NCBI RefSeq assembly: GCF_040719375.1 | Contig: NZ_JBFDTP010000002.1 | Coordinates: 930,001-994,000, forward strand | Direction: 5' to 3' | Length of the DNA stretch: 64,000 nt | Source: Clostridium sp. AN503 | GTDB lineage: Bacteria > Bacillota > Clostridia > Lachnospirales > Lachnospiraceae | In this document: one piece after another, positions 50,501 to 59,652 of the stretch | How positions within the stretch are numbered: the first letter of the stretch is position 1 | Layout: every line of letters begins with the position of its first letter | Made by a program: the position numbers and the translations under genes | The notes under the pieces: generated by a model | The model's database searches: none | What the model saw: only the letters and a program-made list of their open reading frames with translations | Told to the model about the DNA's origin: nothing

Positions 50501-52954
50501 ATGAATATGGGATTTGACAAGGAAACATTTAAAAAGAGCGTTGTATATAACGTAAAGAGCCTGTTCAGAAAAACGATCGACGAGGCGACACCTGCGCAGG
50601 TGTTCCAGGCGGTGTCTTATGCGGTGAAGGACGTTATCATCGACGAGTGGATCGCTACACACAAGGTATATGAGAAAAAGGATGTAAAGACCCTTTACTA
50701 CCTGTCCATGGAATTTTTGATGGGTCGTGCCCTGGGCAACAACATCATCAATATCATGGCCAGGGATGAGATCAAAGAAGCGCTCGATGAGCTGGGCTTT
50801 GACTTAAACCTGATCGAGGACCAGGAGCCGGATGCGGCGCTTGGAAACGGCGGTCTGGGCCGTCTTGCAGCCTGCTTTTTAGACTCCCTGGCGACACTGG
50901 GCTACCCGGCATACGGCTGTGGTATCCGTTACCGTTACGGAATGTTCAAACAGAAGATCGAGAACGGCTATCAGATCGAAGTACCGGATGAGTGGCTGAA
51001 GGACGGCAACCCCTTTGAGGTGCGCCGCTCGGAATATGCGACCGAAGTCAAGTTCGGCGGTTATGTGAAGACCGTATGGGAGAATGGGCGGGAGCATTTT
51101 GTTCAGGAGGGCTATCAGTCTGTGATGGCGGTGCCATATGACCTTCCGGTTGTGGGCTACGGCAACAATGTGGTGAATACCCTGCGTATCTGGGACGCGC
51201 AGCCGATCGATACCTTCAGCCTGGATTCCTTTGATAAGGGCGACTATCAGAAGGCCGTGGAGCAGGAGAACTTAGCGAAGACCATATGTGAGGTCCTGTA
51301 TCCCAATGACAACCATTATGCAGGTAAAGAGCTGCGCTTAAAACAGCAGTATTTCTTCATTTCCGCCAGTGTACAGCGCGCGGTTACCAAATACATGGAG
51401 AAACACGATGACATCCGTAAGTTCTACGAAAAAAATGTTTTCCAGCTCAACGATACCCATCCGACGGTGGCAGTTGCAGAGTTGATGAGGATTCTTTTGG
51501 ACGAGTATGGCCTGGAATGGGATGAGGCATGGGAGGTCACCACAAAGACCTGTGCTTACACCAACCACACCATCATGGCTGAGGCCCTGGAGAAATGGCC
51601 GATCGAGCTGTTCTCCAGACTGCTTCCGCGAATCTATCAGATCGTGGAAGAGATCAACCGCCGTTTTATCATGCAGATCCAGCAGATGTATCCTGGCAAT
51701 CAGGATAAGGTTGCCAAGATGGCGATCATCTATGACGGTCAGGTGAAGATGGCCCATATGGCGATCGCAGGCAGCTTTTCCGTAAACGGCGTTGCGCGCC
51801 TGCACACGGAGATCTTAAAGAACCAGGAGCTGAAGGATTTTTACCAGATGATGCCGGACAAATTCAACAATAAGACCAACGGTATCACCCAGAGAAGATT
51901 CCTTCTGCACGGCAATCCGCTTCTGGCTGACTGGGTCACTTCAAAGATCGGCGATGAGTGGATCACCGACCTGTCCACTATCAGCAAGCTGAAGCTGTAT
52001 GTGGATGATGAGAAATGCCAGCATGAATTCATGAACATCAAATACCAGAACAAGATCCGTCTGGCAAAATATATCAAAGAGCACAATGGTATTGATGTGG
52101 ACCCGCGTTCTATCTTCGACGTGCAGGTGAAACGTCTCCATGAGTATAAACGCCAGCTGATGAATATCCTGCATGTGATGTACTTATACAACCAGCTGAA
52201 GGATAATCCGAATATGGATATGATCCCGAGGACCTTTATCTTTGGCGCAAAAGCGGCGGCAGGCTACAAGCGTGCCAAGCTGACCATTAAGCTGATCAAC
52301 GCTGTTGCAGATGTGATCAACAACGACAGGTCGATCAACGGCAGGATCAAGGTAGTGTTCATTGAGGATTACCGGGTATCCAATGCGGAGGTTATTTTTG
52401 CGGCGGCAGATGTCAGCGAGCAGATATCCACCGCCAGCAAGGAAGCATCCGGCACCGGCAACATGAAATTCATGTTAAACGGCGCTCTGACCATAGGCAC
52501 CATGGACGGTGCAAATGTGGAGATCGTGGAAGAGGTTGGTGAGGAGAATGCATTTATCTTCGGTACTTCCTCCGATGAGATCATCGAGCTGGAGCACAAC
52601 CGCAAGTATGATCCCATGCAGATATTCAACAATGACCAGGATATCCGCCGGGTGCTGATGCAGCTGATCAACGGCTATTACGCGCCACGGGATCCGGAGA
52701 TGTTCCGGGATATTTACAATTCCCTGTTGAATACCCAGAGCAGCGATCGTGCCGACACTTATTTCATCTTAAAAGATTTCCGCATGTATGTGGACGCGCA
52801 GAAGCGTGTGGATGAGGCTTACCGCGATTCTAAGTGGTGGGCAAAGGCTGCCATGCTCAACACTGCATGCAGCGGCAAGTTCAGCTCTGACCGTACCATC
52901 GAGGAGTATGTGCGTGACATCTGGCACTTAAAAAAGGTTGAGGTAGAGCTGTAA
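50501..52954 (+). CDS. glgP: Glycogen/maltodextrin phosphorylase
   Basis: It releases glucose-1-phosphate from glycogen or maltodextrins using PLP. The 817-residue chain is full length. Family segments include YYLSMEFLMGRALGNN, AALGNGGLGRLAACFLDSLA, a PLP site with the lysine in ASGTGNMKFMLNGAL, VKRLHEYKRQLMN, and the C-terminal LNTACSGKFSSDRTI. The start follows TTAGGAGG by 10 bases. It may be partly cotranscribed with ileS, since no clear terminator is seen in the 29-base gap. A strong terminator ends it at 52986. Confidence 0.95.
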   Translation: MNMGFDKETFKKSVVYNVKSLFRKTIDEATPAQVFQAVSYAVKDVIIDEWIATHKVYEKKDVKTLYYLSMEFLMGRALGNNIINIMARDEIKEALDELGFDLNLIEDQEPDAALGNGGLGRLAACFLDSLATLGYPAYGCGIRYRYGMFKQKIENGYQIEVPDEWLKDGNPFEVRRSEYATEVKFGGYVKTVWENGREHFVQEGYQSVMAVPYDLPVVGYGNNVVNTLRIWDAQPIDTFSLDSFDKGDYQKAVEQENLAKTICEVLYPNDNHYAGKELRLKQQYFFISASVQRAVTKYMEKHDDIRKFYEKNVFQLNDTHPTVAVAELMRILLDEYGLEWDEAWEVTTKTCAYTNHTIMAEALEKWPIELFSRLLPRIYQIVEEINRRFIMQIQQMYPGNQDKVAKMAIIYDGQVKMAHMAIAGSFSVNGVARLHTEILKNQELKDFYQMMPDKFNNKTNGITQRRFLLHGNPLLADWVTSKIGDEWITDLSTISKLKLYVDDEKCQHEFMNIKYQNKIRLAKYIKEHNGIDVDPRSIFDVQVKRLHEYKRQLMNILHVMYLYNQLKDNPNMDMIPRTFIFGAKAAAGYKRAKLTIKLINAVADVINNDRSINGRIKVVFIEDYRVSNAEVIFAAADVSEQISTASKEASGTGNMKFMLNGALTIGTMDGANVEIVEEVGEENAFIFGTSSDEIIELEHNRKYDPMQIFNNDQDIRRVLMQLINGYYAPRDPEMFRDIYNSLLNTQSSDRADTYFILKDFRMYVDAQKRVDEAYRDSKWWAKAAMLNTACSGKFSSDRTIEEYVRDIWHLKKVEVEL

Positions 52955-52985
52955 ACCGCAAAAACTTAAATAAAATGGAATAATC

Positions 52986-53032
52986 AAAAAATCCCTCCAT
53001 AGACTGATAATAGCAGTTAGGAGGGATTTTTT
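52986..53032 (+). terminator. glgP terminator that contains the spoIID ribosome site
   Basis: AAAAAATCCCTCC (52986-52998) pairs with GGAGGGATTTTTT (53020-53032). The right arm holds TAGGAGGG, the only ribosome site for the ATG at 53033, directly after the stem. When the hairpin forms, that site is sequestered. Confidence 0.85.
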
Positions 53033-54160
53033 ATGCGCAAATGGGTGGTGTCGGGAATTATCATCCTCCTGCTTCCCTGGCTGATGTCCCTTGTGTGGAT
53101 GCATCAGGGAGGACAGGCTGTGAGTCCCGTGAAAGAGATCCAGGCGGGGCTTGAAGCTGAAAACCAGGCGGCGGGGACGCTGATAAATGGAAGCGGAGAC
53201 GCGGCGGGAGTTGCGGGAGATACCGTAGTGGAAGCAGGAGAAGCTGAGGTGGAAAAGACTGCCGGGGCGCTGGAGGCAGCGGTGGAAGGACTTGCGGCAG
53301 GTGTCCGGGGAGCGGGGGACGGCTCACATGGCACTGTCACCAGGAAGATCCTTCTGGAGCGGAACGGCATCCGCACCTATCTTGCTCTGGAAGACTACCT
53401 GCCTGGAGTGATCGTCTGTCAGATGAACCCGGAATACAGCCCGGAGGCGTTGAAGTGCCAGGCAGTCATTGCAAGGACCTACATATACCGTCTGATGAAT
53501 GGGCGCACGGAGATCCATGAGGAGGAGCTGGATCTGGATTACCTGGGAGAAGAGGCTGGAGTGCGGCCGGGCAGCACCAGCCTGGCCGAAAAGGAGCTGG
53601 CGGCGGAGAATCTGGGGCGCTGCCGGAAGGCAGTCCAGGAGACGGCGGGGATCGTAATGAGATATGAGGACCGCTATGTGCTGCCGCTGTTTCATGCCAT
53701 AAGCGCAGGACGGACGAGAAAGGGGGAGGCGGACTACCCGTATCTTCAGCCCGTGGACAGCCGCTGGGACACGTCGAGGGCAGATTATAAGTGTACCCTG
53801 GAATGGAGCCGGGCAGAATTTGCAGGACTGGTGAACCAGATACCAGACGGGCAGCCGGTGTCGGCAGACCAGCTTCCAGACCAGATCCAGACTGTAAAAA
53901 AAGATGATTCGGAATACGTTTTACAGATGAAGATCGGCGCAAAAACTTACACTGGCGAGGAGATCCAGTATGCACTGGGACTTCCGTCCTCATGCTTTCT
54001 TCTGGAAGGCGATGGCGACAGGATACGCGCCGTTTCAAGAGGCAGCGGACATGGTTACGGCCTGAGCCAGGCGGGAGCGGACAGTATGGCAAGGGACGGC
54101 TGGGGATACGAAGATATATTAAATTATTATTATAAAAATATTTCTCTGACGGCTGAATAA
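53033..54160 (+). CDS. spoIID: Stage II sporulation protein D (SpoIID/LytB domain)
   Basis: This engulfment peptidoglycan lytic enzyme is anchored by one N-terminal helix (residues 5-20). After an Ala/Gly/Glu-rich linker of about 75 residues comes the SpoIID domain: LALEDYLPGVIVCQMNPEYSPEALKCQAVIARTYIYRLM, then VLPLFHAISAGRTRKGE, HGYGLSQAGADSMARDGWGY and LNYYY. The segment EDYLPGVIVCQM has the conserved glutamate region. The ATG stands at the 3' end of the glgP terminator. The spoIIQ-like gene follows, as in many spore-formers; forespore or mother-cell promoters were not resolved. Confidence 0.9.
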   Translation: MRKWVVSGIIILLLPWLMSLVWMHQGGQAVSPVKEIQAGLEAENQAAGTLINGSGDAAGVAGDTVVEAGEAEVEKTAGALEAAVEGLAAGVRGAGDGSHGTVTRKILLERNGIRTYLALEDYLPGVIVCQMNPEYSPEALKCQAVIARTYIYRLMNGRTEIHEEELDLDYLGEEAGVRPGSTSLAEKELAAENLGRCRKAVQETAGIVMRYEDRYVLPLFHAISAGRTRKGEADYPYLQPVDSRWDTSRADYKCTLEWSRAEFAGLVNQIPDGQPVSADQLPDQIQTVKKDDSEYVLQMKIGAKTYTGEEIQYALGLPSSCFLLEGDGDRIRAVSRGSGHGYGLSQAGADSMARDGWGYEDILNYYYKNISLTAE

Positions 54161-54201
54161 CTTATATCGCTTTGGTAAGAATAGTACCGAGGTGATAAAC
54201 G

Positions 54202-54981
54202 GTGAAAGAGAAAATGAATCAGATGTTCAAGGATAAATTATTCCTTGTCATGTTGGTGCTGGGCCTGCTGACTATAGTAGCTGCGGCAGGTGTTGTTACA
54301 ATCCAAAGAGGAAGCGGGCAGGAACAGAATCCATATGTGGATATGCAGGGGCAGGGGGAATTTCTTGCAGAGGAACCGGGGCAGCAGACGCCGGTAGCAG
54401 GAGACTCCAATACACAGCCGGCTGGTACGCAGGAAGCAAAGGAGAATATGGCACAGAACAATCCGGATACGGTTGTGTCAGAGGAGACTTATGAGGTTGC
54501 AGCAGCAGAAGAAGAAGCCCAGGCTGCCGGGACCGGGATCGACGCAGCAACTGCACTGGTGCTGAATTTCAACGACGCCAGCAAGATGATGTGGCCGGTC
54601 AGAGGGAATATCGTGCTGGATTACAACATGGAATCCACCATATTTTTCCCGACCCTGGACCAGTACAAATGCAATCCCGGACTGGTCATCCAGGGCCAGG
54701 TCAGCGACCCTGTCTATGCTCCGGCCAATGCACGCGTAGTGGAGAGCGGTACCAACGAAGAGATCGGAAATTACCTGATGCTGGATCTGGGTAATGACTA
54801 TTCCGTGATCTGCGGACAGCTCAAGGAAGTGACGGCCGTGGAAGGGGAATACCTGGAAAAGGGCCAGCTTATGGGCTATGTTGCGGAGCCTACCAAATAC
54901 TATACGGTAGAAGGCAGCAATGTATTCTTTGAGATGAAGCAGGGAGATAAGACAGTGGATCCGCTGGATTATCTGGAATAA
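54202..54981 (+). CDS. SpoIIQ-like protein with degenerate LytM (M23) domain
   Basis: The 259-residue protein has one N-terminal helix (residues 12-30), a low-complexity Gln/Glu/Ala linker to about 115, and an M23-like beta domain: WPVRGNIVLDY, LDQYKCNPGLVIQGQVSDPVYA and NVFFEMKQGDKTVDPLDYLE. The residues that bind zinc in active LytM enzymes (HxxxD and HxH) appear replaced, for example CNPGLVI and NVFFEM. It probably acts structurally across the forespore membrane, like SpoIIQ of some spore-formers. The GTG at 54202 follows GAGGTG by 7 bases. Confidence 0.75.
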   Translation: MKEKMNQMFKDKLFLVMLVLGLLTIVAAAGVVTIQRGSGQEQNPYVDMQGQGEFLAEEPGQQTPVAGDSNTQPAGTQEAKENMAQNNPDTVVSEETYEVAAAEEEAQAAGTGIDAATALVLNFNDASKMMWPVRGNIVLDYNMESTIFFPTLDQYKCNPGLVIQGQVSDPVYAPANARVVESGTNEEIGNYLMLDLGNDYSVICGQLKEVTAVEGEYLEKGQLMGYVAEPTKYYTVEGSNVFFEMKQGDKTVDPLDYLE

Positions 54982-54996
54982 GAAAAAGCTTGTTTG

Positions 54997-55030
54997 AAAA
55001 ACGGCGTAGCGGTTGGCTATGCCGTTTTTT
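54997..55030 (+). terminator. Terminator after the spoIIQ-like gene
   Basis: AAAAACGGCGTAGC (54997-55010) pairs with GCTATGCCGTTTTT (55016-55029) and ends in a T-run. Confidence 0.85.
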
Positions 55031-55109
55031 CTGGGCAGAAAAGCAAGATTAAGCAAAACAGGACGTCAAAAATCTGGTAAACTGGAAAGGATGAAAGGAG
55101 GCTGTCTAT

Positions 55110-55466
55110 ATGGACAACGACAGTATTACAATAATTACAGCAGCGATCCGGTTCATAGAGGCCCATTTGACGGAAAAGCTTGACTTGTCCCGCGTGGCAG
55201 AGGCCGTGCATTACTCCAAATACCATCTTCACAGGGTTTTTACCGATACAGTTGGCCTGACGATCCACGACTATGTCCAGCGGAGGCAGTTGACGGAGGC
55301 GGCAAAGCTGCTGATTTTTTCTGCGAGGCCCATTGTGGAGATCGCAGCGATGGCGGGATATGAGACCCAGCAGGCTTTTACAAATATTTTTACTGCCATG
55401 TACAAGCAGTCGCCGGGCAAATACCGGGAAAATGAAAAATTTTATCCGTCTGCAGCTGGAGTTTAA
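55110..55466 (+). CDS. AraC-type DNA-binding domain, probably first half of a split gene
   Basis: The 118-residue product is a complete two-helix-turn-helix AraC domain: LDLSRVAEAVHYSKYHLHRVF, then IVEIAAMAGYETQQAFTNIF and SPGKYRENEKFYP. The frame then ends in SAAGV and a stop. Removing one T at 55449 would read YPLQLEFKFGEG and continue without a break into the acetyltransferase that follows. As I recall, related proteins in gut Clostridia carry this AraC domain and a GNAT domain in one chain. As given it would be a free DNA-binding protein. The start follows AAAGGAGG. Confidence 0.8.
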   Translation: MDNDSITIITAAIRFIEAHLTEKLDLSRVAEAVHYSKYHLHRVFTDTVGLTIHDYVQRRQLTEAAKLLIFSARPIVEIAAMAGYETQQAFTNIFTAMYKQSPGKYRENEKFYPSAAGV

Positions 55467-55485
55467 ATTCGGGGAGGGATGCCAG

Positions 55486-55965
55486 ATGCTTTGTGCTGAT
55501 GAGTCCGGGACATGGGATATTGTTTTTGCAGAGGAGGGAGACATACCTTGCTGGATGGAGCTGGTAAGGCTGGTCATAGACGGGTTTCCGCATCTTCAGG
55601 AAGAGGAATATGTGGCAGAGCTCAAAAGAAGGATCAAGATCAGGCAGGCTCTTATCCTGAAGAATGGTTCGGCTGCGATCGGGGTGATGTTGTTTTCATA
55701 CTCGACGGGAAGCATTGATTTTATGGGAACCCATCCGCTCTACCGAAAAAAAGGAATTCCCCAGGCTTTCTTAAAGAAGGTGGTGGAGGAACTGATCGAG
55801 GAAAAAGAAATCAGTATCACTACTTACAGAGAAGGGGATAAGGCAGATACCGGACACCGCAGGCAGATCCAGGAGCTGGGATTTGCGGAGGCAGAGCTGC
55901 TTATCGAGTTTGGTTATCCGACCCAGCGCTTTATCCTGCCGAGGGAGGCCGCACATGACAGATAG
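55486..55965 (+). CDS. GNAT N-acetyltransferase, probably second half of the split AraC-GNAT gene
   Basis: The protein of about 159 residues has GNAT motifs: WDIVFAEEGDIPCWMELVRLV, SIDFMGTHPLYRKKGIPQAF (acetyl-CoA loop region) and ITTYREGDKADTGHR, ending FGYPTQRFILP. The ATG at 55486 has GGGGAGG 8 bases upstream, so separate translation remains possible. In the same frame the sequence is open back through LQLEFKFGEG, the natural continuation of the AraC domain. Its last codons overlap helD by 11 bases. Substrate unknown. Confidence 0.75.
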   Translation: MLCADESGTWDIVFAEEGDIPCWMELVRLVIDGFPHLQEEEYVAELKRRIKIRQALILKNGSAAIGVMLFSYSTGSIDFMGTHPLYRKKGIPQAFLKKVVEELIEEKEISITTYREGDKADTGHRRQIQELGFAEAELLIEFGYPTQRFILPREAAHDR

Positions 55966-58012
55966 ACAGAATTTACCTGAAGAACAGAATCCATTTCCAG
56001 ATGAGACCGCCCATCTGGAAATGATCATGGGAAGGCTGGATGAGGCTCTGAAAGAGGCCAACGACAGTGTTGAGCGGATCGACAGGGAGTACAGAGATGC
56101 AAAACGGTATATGGCGGATTACCGGGGGGAGATCGATCCTCATGAAATGTTCCAGAATGAACTGGCTTTAAAACAGATTGACAGGACCGGTGCGTTTGCG
56201 GTGGATGTGTGGTCACGGCTTGCCAGGCTGAAGGAATCCCCTTACTTTGCGCGGATTGACTTTCGGGAAAAGGACGGGCAGAAGGCGGCACAGTATTATA
56301 TCGGACGCTTTGCGTTTCACCGTGAAAACGAACTTTTGATCTTTGACTGGCGGGCTCCCGTAGCGGGAATGTTTTATGACTGTGAGGTGGGGCCTGCCGG
56401 GTATGAGGCCCCGTCTGGATGGATCGAGGGCGAGCTGACCCGAAAACGCCAGTTCAAAATAAAAAACGGGGTGCTGGAATACGCACTGGAAAGTTCGGTC
56501 CATATCGGGGATGATGTCCTGCAGCGGGAGCTTTCCCATACATCCGACGAGAAGATGAGATCGATCATTTCCACGATCCAGAAGGAACAGAACCAGATCA
56601 TCCGGGATGAAAATACCAATACCATGATCATACAGGGAGTGGCCGGTTCCGGCAAGACCTCCATCGCACTGCACAGGATCGCATACCTTCTCTACCGTTT
56701 TAAGGACAGGCTTTCCGCAGCCAATATCATGATCCTTTCACCCAACAGGGTATTCGGCGACTACATATCCACGGTCCTTCCAGAGCTGGGGGAGGAGCCT
56801 GTCTGTGAATTTGGGTTTAAAGATATTGCCCAAGTACAGCTTGAGGGGATCGTAAGTTTTGATAAGGACCGGGATCCGCTTGGATTTTCTGACAGGGAGT
56901 GGGAGGAACGTGTGCGGTTCAAGTCGACACTGGATTTTGTCAGGCTGATGGATCAGTATCTTGAGGAAATGCCCCAAACCATTTTTCAGCCGGAGGACTA
57001 TGTTTTTGGCCCTTTTACGGCGAAGGCAGACTGGATCCGGATGCGTTTTGGAGCCTGTGAAGGTATGCCTGTGAAAAAACGGCTGGAACGGATCGCGGAG
57101 GATATTCATGATCGTTTTGATTCCGATAATTATATGGGAGACAGGGTGCCGGGGGTGAGGACCATACTAAAAAGCCTGAATTCCATGCTGGTCATAAAGA
57201 ACAGCCTTGCGCTGTACAGGAACTTTTATCAGTGGCTGGGATATCCCCATATGCTTGTGATGCCGGGGAAAAAGACCCTGGAATGGGCGGACGTATCCCC
57301 GTTCCTTTATCTTCATTCAGCCTTTGAAGGTATCCGGGAGAGCAGGCGTATCAGGCATCTGGTCATTGATGAGATGCAGGACTATACCCCTGTGCAGTAC
57401 GCTGTCATCAACAGGCTCTTTCCATGCCCCAAGACGATCCTGGGGGATTATGGTCAGTTCATCAATCCCCTCCATCGGCATACCTTGAAAGACCTGATGC
57501 AGATCTATCATGATGGGAGGCTGGTTGAGCTGACGAAAAGCTACCGCTCCACCTATGAGATCATCACATTCGCAAAGAAAATACAAAACTCCGGGAAACT
57601 GGAGCCAATGGAGCGGCATGGAGAAGCCCCCCAGGTAACGGCATGCAGTGATGATGCGGAAAAACTGGACAGGATCCGCCGGAAGCTGAAGGATTTTTCA
57701 GAAAGCGAATATGCATCCTGCGGAATCATTGTCAAAACCGGGCAGGCAGCTAAGGAACTGTATAAACTGCTTGCAGGAGAGTTTCATGTGCAGTTGATCT
57801 CTGAGGAAAGCACCAGATTCATGAATGGGATCTCTGTCACATCCATCCGGATGTCAAAGGGTCTGGAATTTGATGAGGTCATAGTTGCGGATGCCGATGC
57901 CGAGGTTTATCACACGGAATATGACAGGTGCCTGCTTTATATAGCATCCACAAGAGCCATGCACCGGCTGTCCATGTTTTATACAGGAAATCCGTCCCAT
58001 CTGCTTCCCTGA
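55955..58012 (+). CDS. helD: HelD-like UvrD/Rep-family helicase (RNA polymerase recycling)
   Basis: The 685-residue ATPase has an N-terminal coiled arm (residues about 20-70), EDGQKAAQYYIGRFAF-type core (FREKDGQKAAQYYIG), Walker A GVAGSGKTSIALHRIAYLL near 225, Walker B HLVIDEMQDYTPVQY near 470, and C-terminal motifs SYRSTYEI and IRMSKGLEFDEVIV. This order is that of HelD, which removes stalled RNA polymerase from DNA. The start at 55955 has GAGGGAGG 6 bases upstream and overlaps the GNAT gene. A transcription or DNA-repair helicase role other than RNAP recycling is possible. Confidence 0.85.
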   Translation: MTDRQNLPEEQNPFPDETAHLEMIMGRLDEALKEANDSVERIDREYRDAKRYMADYRGEIDPHEMFQNELALKQIDRTGAFAVDVWSRLARLKESPYFARIDFREKDGQKAAQYYIGRFAFHRENELLIFDWRAPVAGMFYDCEVGPAGYEAPSGWIEGELTRKRQFKIKNGVLEYALESSVHIGDDVLQRELSHTSDEKMRSIISTIQKEQNQIIRDENTNTMIIQGVAGSGKTSIALHRIAYLLYRFKDRLSAANIMILSPNRVFGDYISTVLPELGEEPVCEFGFKDIAQVQLEGIVSFDKDRDPLGFSDREWEERVRFKSTLDFVRLMDQYLEEMPQTIFQPEDYVFGPFTAKADWIRMRFGACEGMPVKKRLERIAEDIHDRFDSDNYMGDRVPGVRTILKSLNSMLVIKNSLALYRNFYQWLGYPHMLVMPGKKTLEWADVSPFLYLHSAFEGIRESRRIRHLVIDEMQDYTPVQYAVINRLFPCPKTILGDYGQFINPLHRHTLKDLMQIYHDGRLVELTKSYRSTYEIITFAKKIQNSGKLEPMERHGEAPQVTACSDDAEKLDRIRRKLKDFSESEYASCGIIVKTGQAAKELYKLLAGEFHVQLISEESTRFMNGISVTSIRMSKGLEFDEVIVADADAEVYHTEYDRCLLYIASTRAMHRLSMFYTGNPSHLLP

Positions 58013-58154
58013 AAAGGAATTGTCCCCAGACTGTGATCTGCGCCGGGAGGCCTCGTACATGCTTCATGAGATTTTAATAATTTGTTCACATTATCGTTGG
58101 AAATATGTGTTATGATAAATTGAAATCAAAAACAGGACATGAGCGAGGTGCTAT

Positions 58155-58613
58155 ATGAATATATTATTTTTTATCACACCCAAGAGTGAGATCGCCTATA
58201 TATACGAAGATGATTCTATCCGCCAGGCGCTGGAGAAGATGGAATACCACAAATTTTCTGCAGTACCCCTGCTCACCAGGGACGGCAGATACTGCGGGAC
58301 CATAACCGAAGGTGACCTGTTGTGGGGGATAAAGAATCAGTATGATTTAAACTTGAAAGAGGCGGAGGGGATACCGGTCAATACGATCAGGCGGCGCATG
58401 GATTACCGCCCGGTGACGGCAAAGTCCAACATGGAGGATATGATCGACCGGGCGCTGAACCAGAACTTTGTCCCGGTAGTGGACGACCGTGGGCTGTTTA
58501 TCGGGATCATCACCCGAAAGGATATTATCAAGTATTACTATGAAAAAGGCAATGCGGCTGAGAATGCCGCAGAAGTGAAAAGCGGGCTGAGGAGGGCAGG
58601 AGTGTTATGTTAA
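58155..58613 (+). CDS. CBS-domain protein
   Basis: The 152-residue protein consists of two CBS repeats: FITPKSEIAYIYEDDSIRQA to ITEGDLLW, and MDYRPVTAKSNMEDM to IGIITRKDII. CBS pairs bind adenine nucleotides and act as energy sensors. No catalytic domain is attached. The next gene, a glutaredoxin-like protein, overlaps its end by 7 bases, so both are coupled. The ATG follows GAGGTG. Confidence 0.88.
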   Translation: MNILFFITPKSEIAYIYEDDSIRQALEKMEYHKFSAVPLLTRDGRYCGTITEGDLLWGIKNQYDLNLKEAEGIPVNTIRRRMDYRPVTAKSNMEDMIDRALNQNFVPVVDDRGLFIGIITRKDIIKYYYEKGNAAENAAEVKSGLRRAGVLC

Positions 58614-58864
58614 AGATCTATGGCACTATGTTGTGCGAAGACTGTGCGGCATTTGCAGAGAGGCTGAAGGAATCAGACATCGCATATACTTTCTGTGAAT
58701 TCGAGGACAGCTTAGACAACTTAAGAGAGTTTATACGACTGCGCGACAGTGAACCGGTGTTTGATGCTGTAAAAGCAGAAGGCGGTATCGGAATTCCCTG
58801 TATATTAAAGGAGGATGGAAGCTGCACACTGGACTGGGAGTCCTGCCTGAAAGCGCAGTCCTGA
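58607..58864 (+). CDS. Glutaredoxin-related thiol protein
   Basis: The 85-residue protein has a thioredoxin-like fold with an active-site-like CEDC at residues 10-13 (GTMLCEDCAAF) and a cis-Pro-like GIPCIL near residue 65, where an extra cysteine sits. It belongs to the short glutaredoxin-related proteins found in Firmicutes. It is translationally coupled to the CBS protein. It probably reduces a disulfide on a specific partner; the partner is unknown. A strong terminator follows. Confidence 0.8.
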   Translation: MLKIYGTMLCEDCAAFAERLKESDIAYTFCEFEDSLDNLREFIRLRDSEPVFDAVKAEGGIGIPCILKEDGSCTLDWESCLKAQS

Positions 58865-58914
58865 CAGATTTAAATGGCATTGCGCTCCAATAGAATACAG
58901 CTTAAATAGAAATG

Positions 58915-58961
58915 CCGATATCCCGGCAGACGACTGATCTGCCGGGATATCGGTTCTTTTT
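58915..58961. terminator. Terminator after the CBS/glutaredoxin-like pair
   Basis: A perfect 16-base stem, CCGATATCCCGGCAGA (58915-58930) with its complement at 58938-58953, is followed by TTCTTTTT. Confidence 0.9.
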
Positions 58962-59061
58962 GTTTTGGAGGATTTTCAGATGTTTATAATTCCCTGGCCG
59001 GTTTGGCGATCCGGCAAGGGATCGGTTTTAGTGATCGGTTATAGAGGAAGATATCTGCAGT

Positions 59062-59406
59062 TTAGTTGCATCCGCACCCACAGTTGTTGTCGCGTGCACT
59101 GTTGCATCCACAGCCGTTGTTGCGTGCAGCGCCACAGCCGCAGTCTTCAGCAATCTCGCTGAGCGGCATGATCCCGTTGTTGTTTGCAGCCCGGAAGCCT
59201 TCCCGGAAGCCTTCGTCGTAGCCGTCGCGGTAGCCTGCGGCGTAACCTGCACGGTAAGCCTCACGGAGTCTGCGGTTTATATTGTTGTTATTGCCGCAAT
59301 TGCAGCCGCATCTGTTGTTGCTGCATCCGCAGCCGCACCCGGAGTTGGCACCACATCCACAATTGTTGCATCCATTACAGTTATTCCAGTTATTACATCC
59401 ACACAT
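59062..59406 (-). CDS. Cys/Asn/Gly-rich small protein, possibly spore coat related
   Basis: This 114-residue protein starts at the ATG at 59406, 9 bases after AAAGGAG on the minus strand. The first 45 residues are Cys/Asn/Gly repeats (MCGCNNWNNCNGCNN...), followed by a remarkable run of YxxGYxxGY-like units (AYRAGYAAGYRDGYDEGFRE) and a second Cys-rich end. Cys-rich, repeat-bearing proteins beside cotJ genes are often coat or exosporium parts; that is inference. It diverges from the cotJABC operon. Confidence 0.6.
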   Translation of the reverse strand: MCGCNNWNNCNGCNNCGCGANSGCGCGCSNNRCGCNCGNNNNINRRLREAYRAGYAAGYRDGYDEGFREGFRAANNNGIMPLSEIAEDCGCGAARNNGCGCNSARDNNCGCGCN

Positions 59407-59652
59407 TTTAAAAATCTCCTTTTTTGTTGTTTGTACTGTATCATATGTGGACGGTGAGACAGGTGTGACAACCATGGCTGGAGGCAGCAGGCTGGAGCGA
59501 GTGGTATATAAGAAGAAAGACGGGACGATGCCTGATGAGAATGCAGGGGAGAAATGCCTCCGGCTGAAAATACAGATTCCGGAGTAACGGAGGCGACCGG
59601 AGCCTCATACCATGATACTAGAAACTTCCGTAAGGAAAGGAGTAATTCTTAT

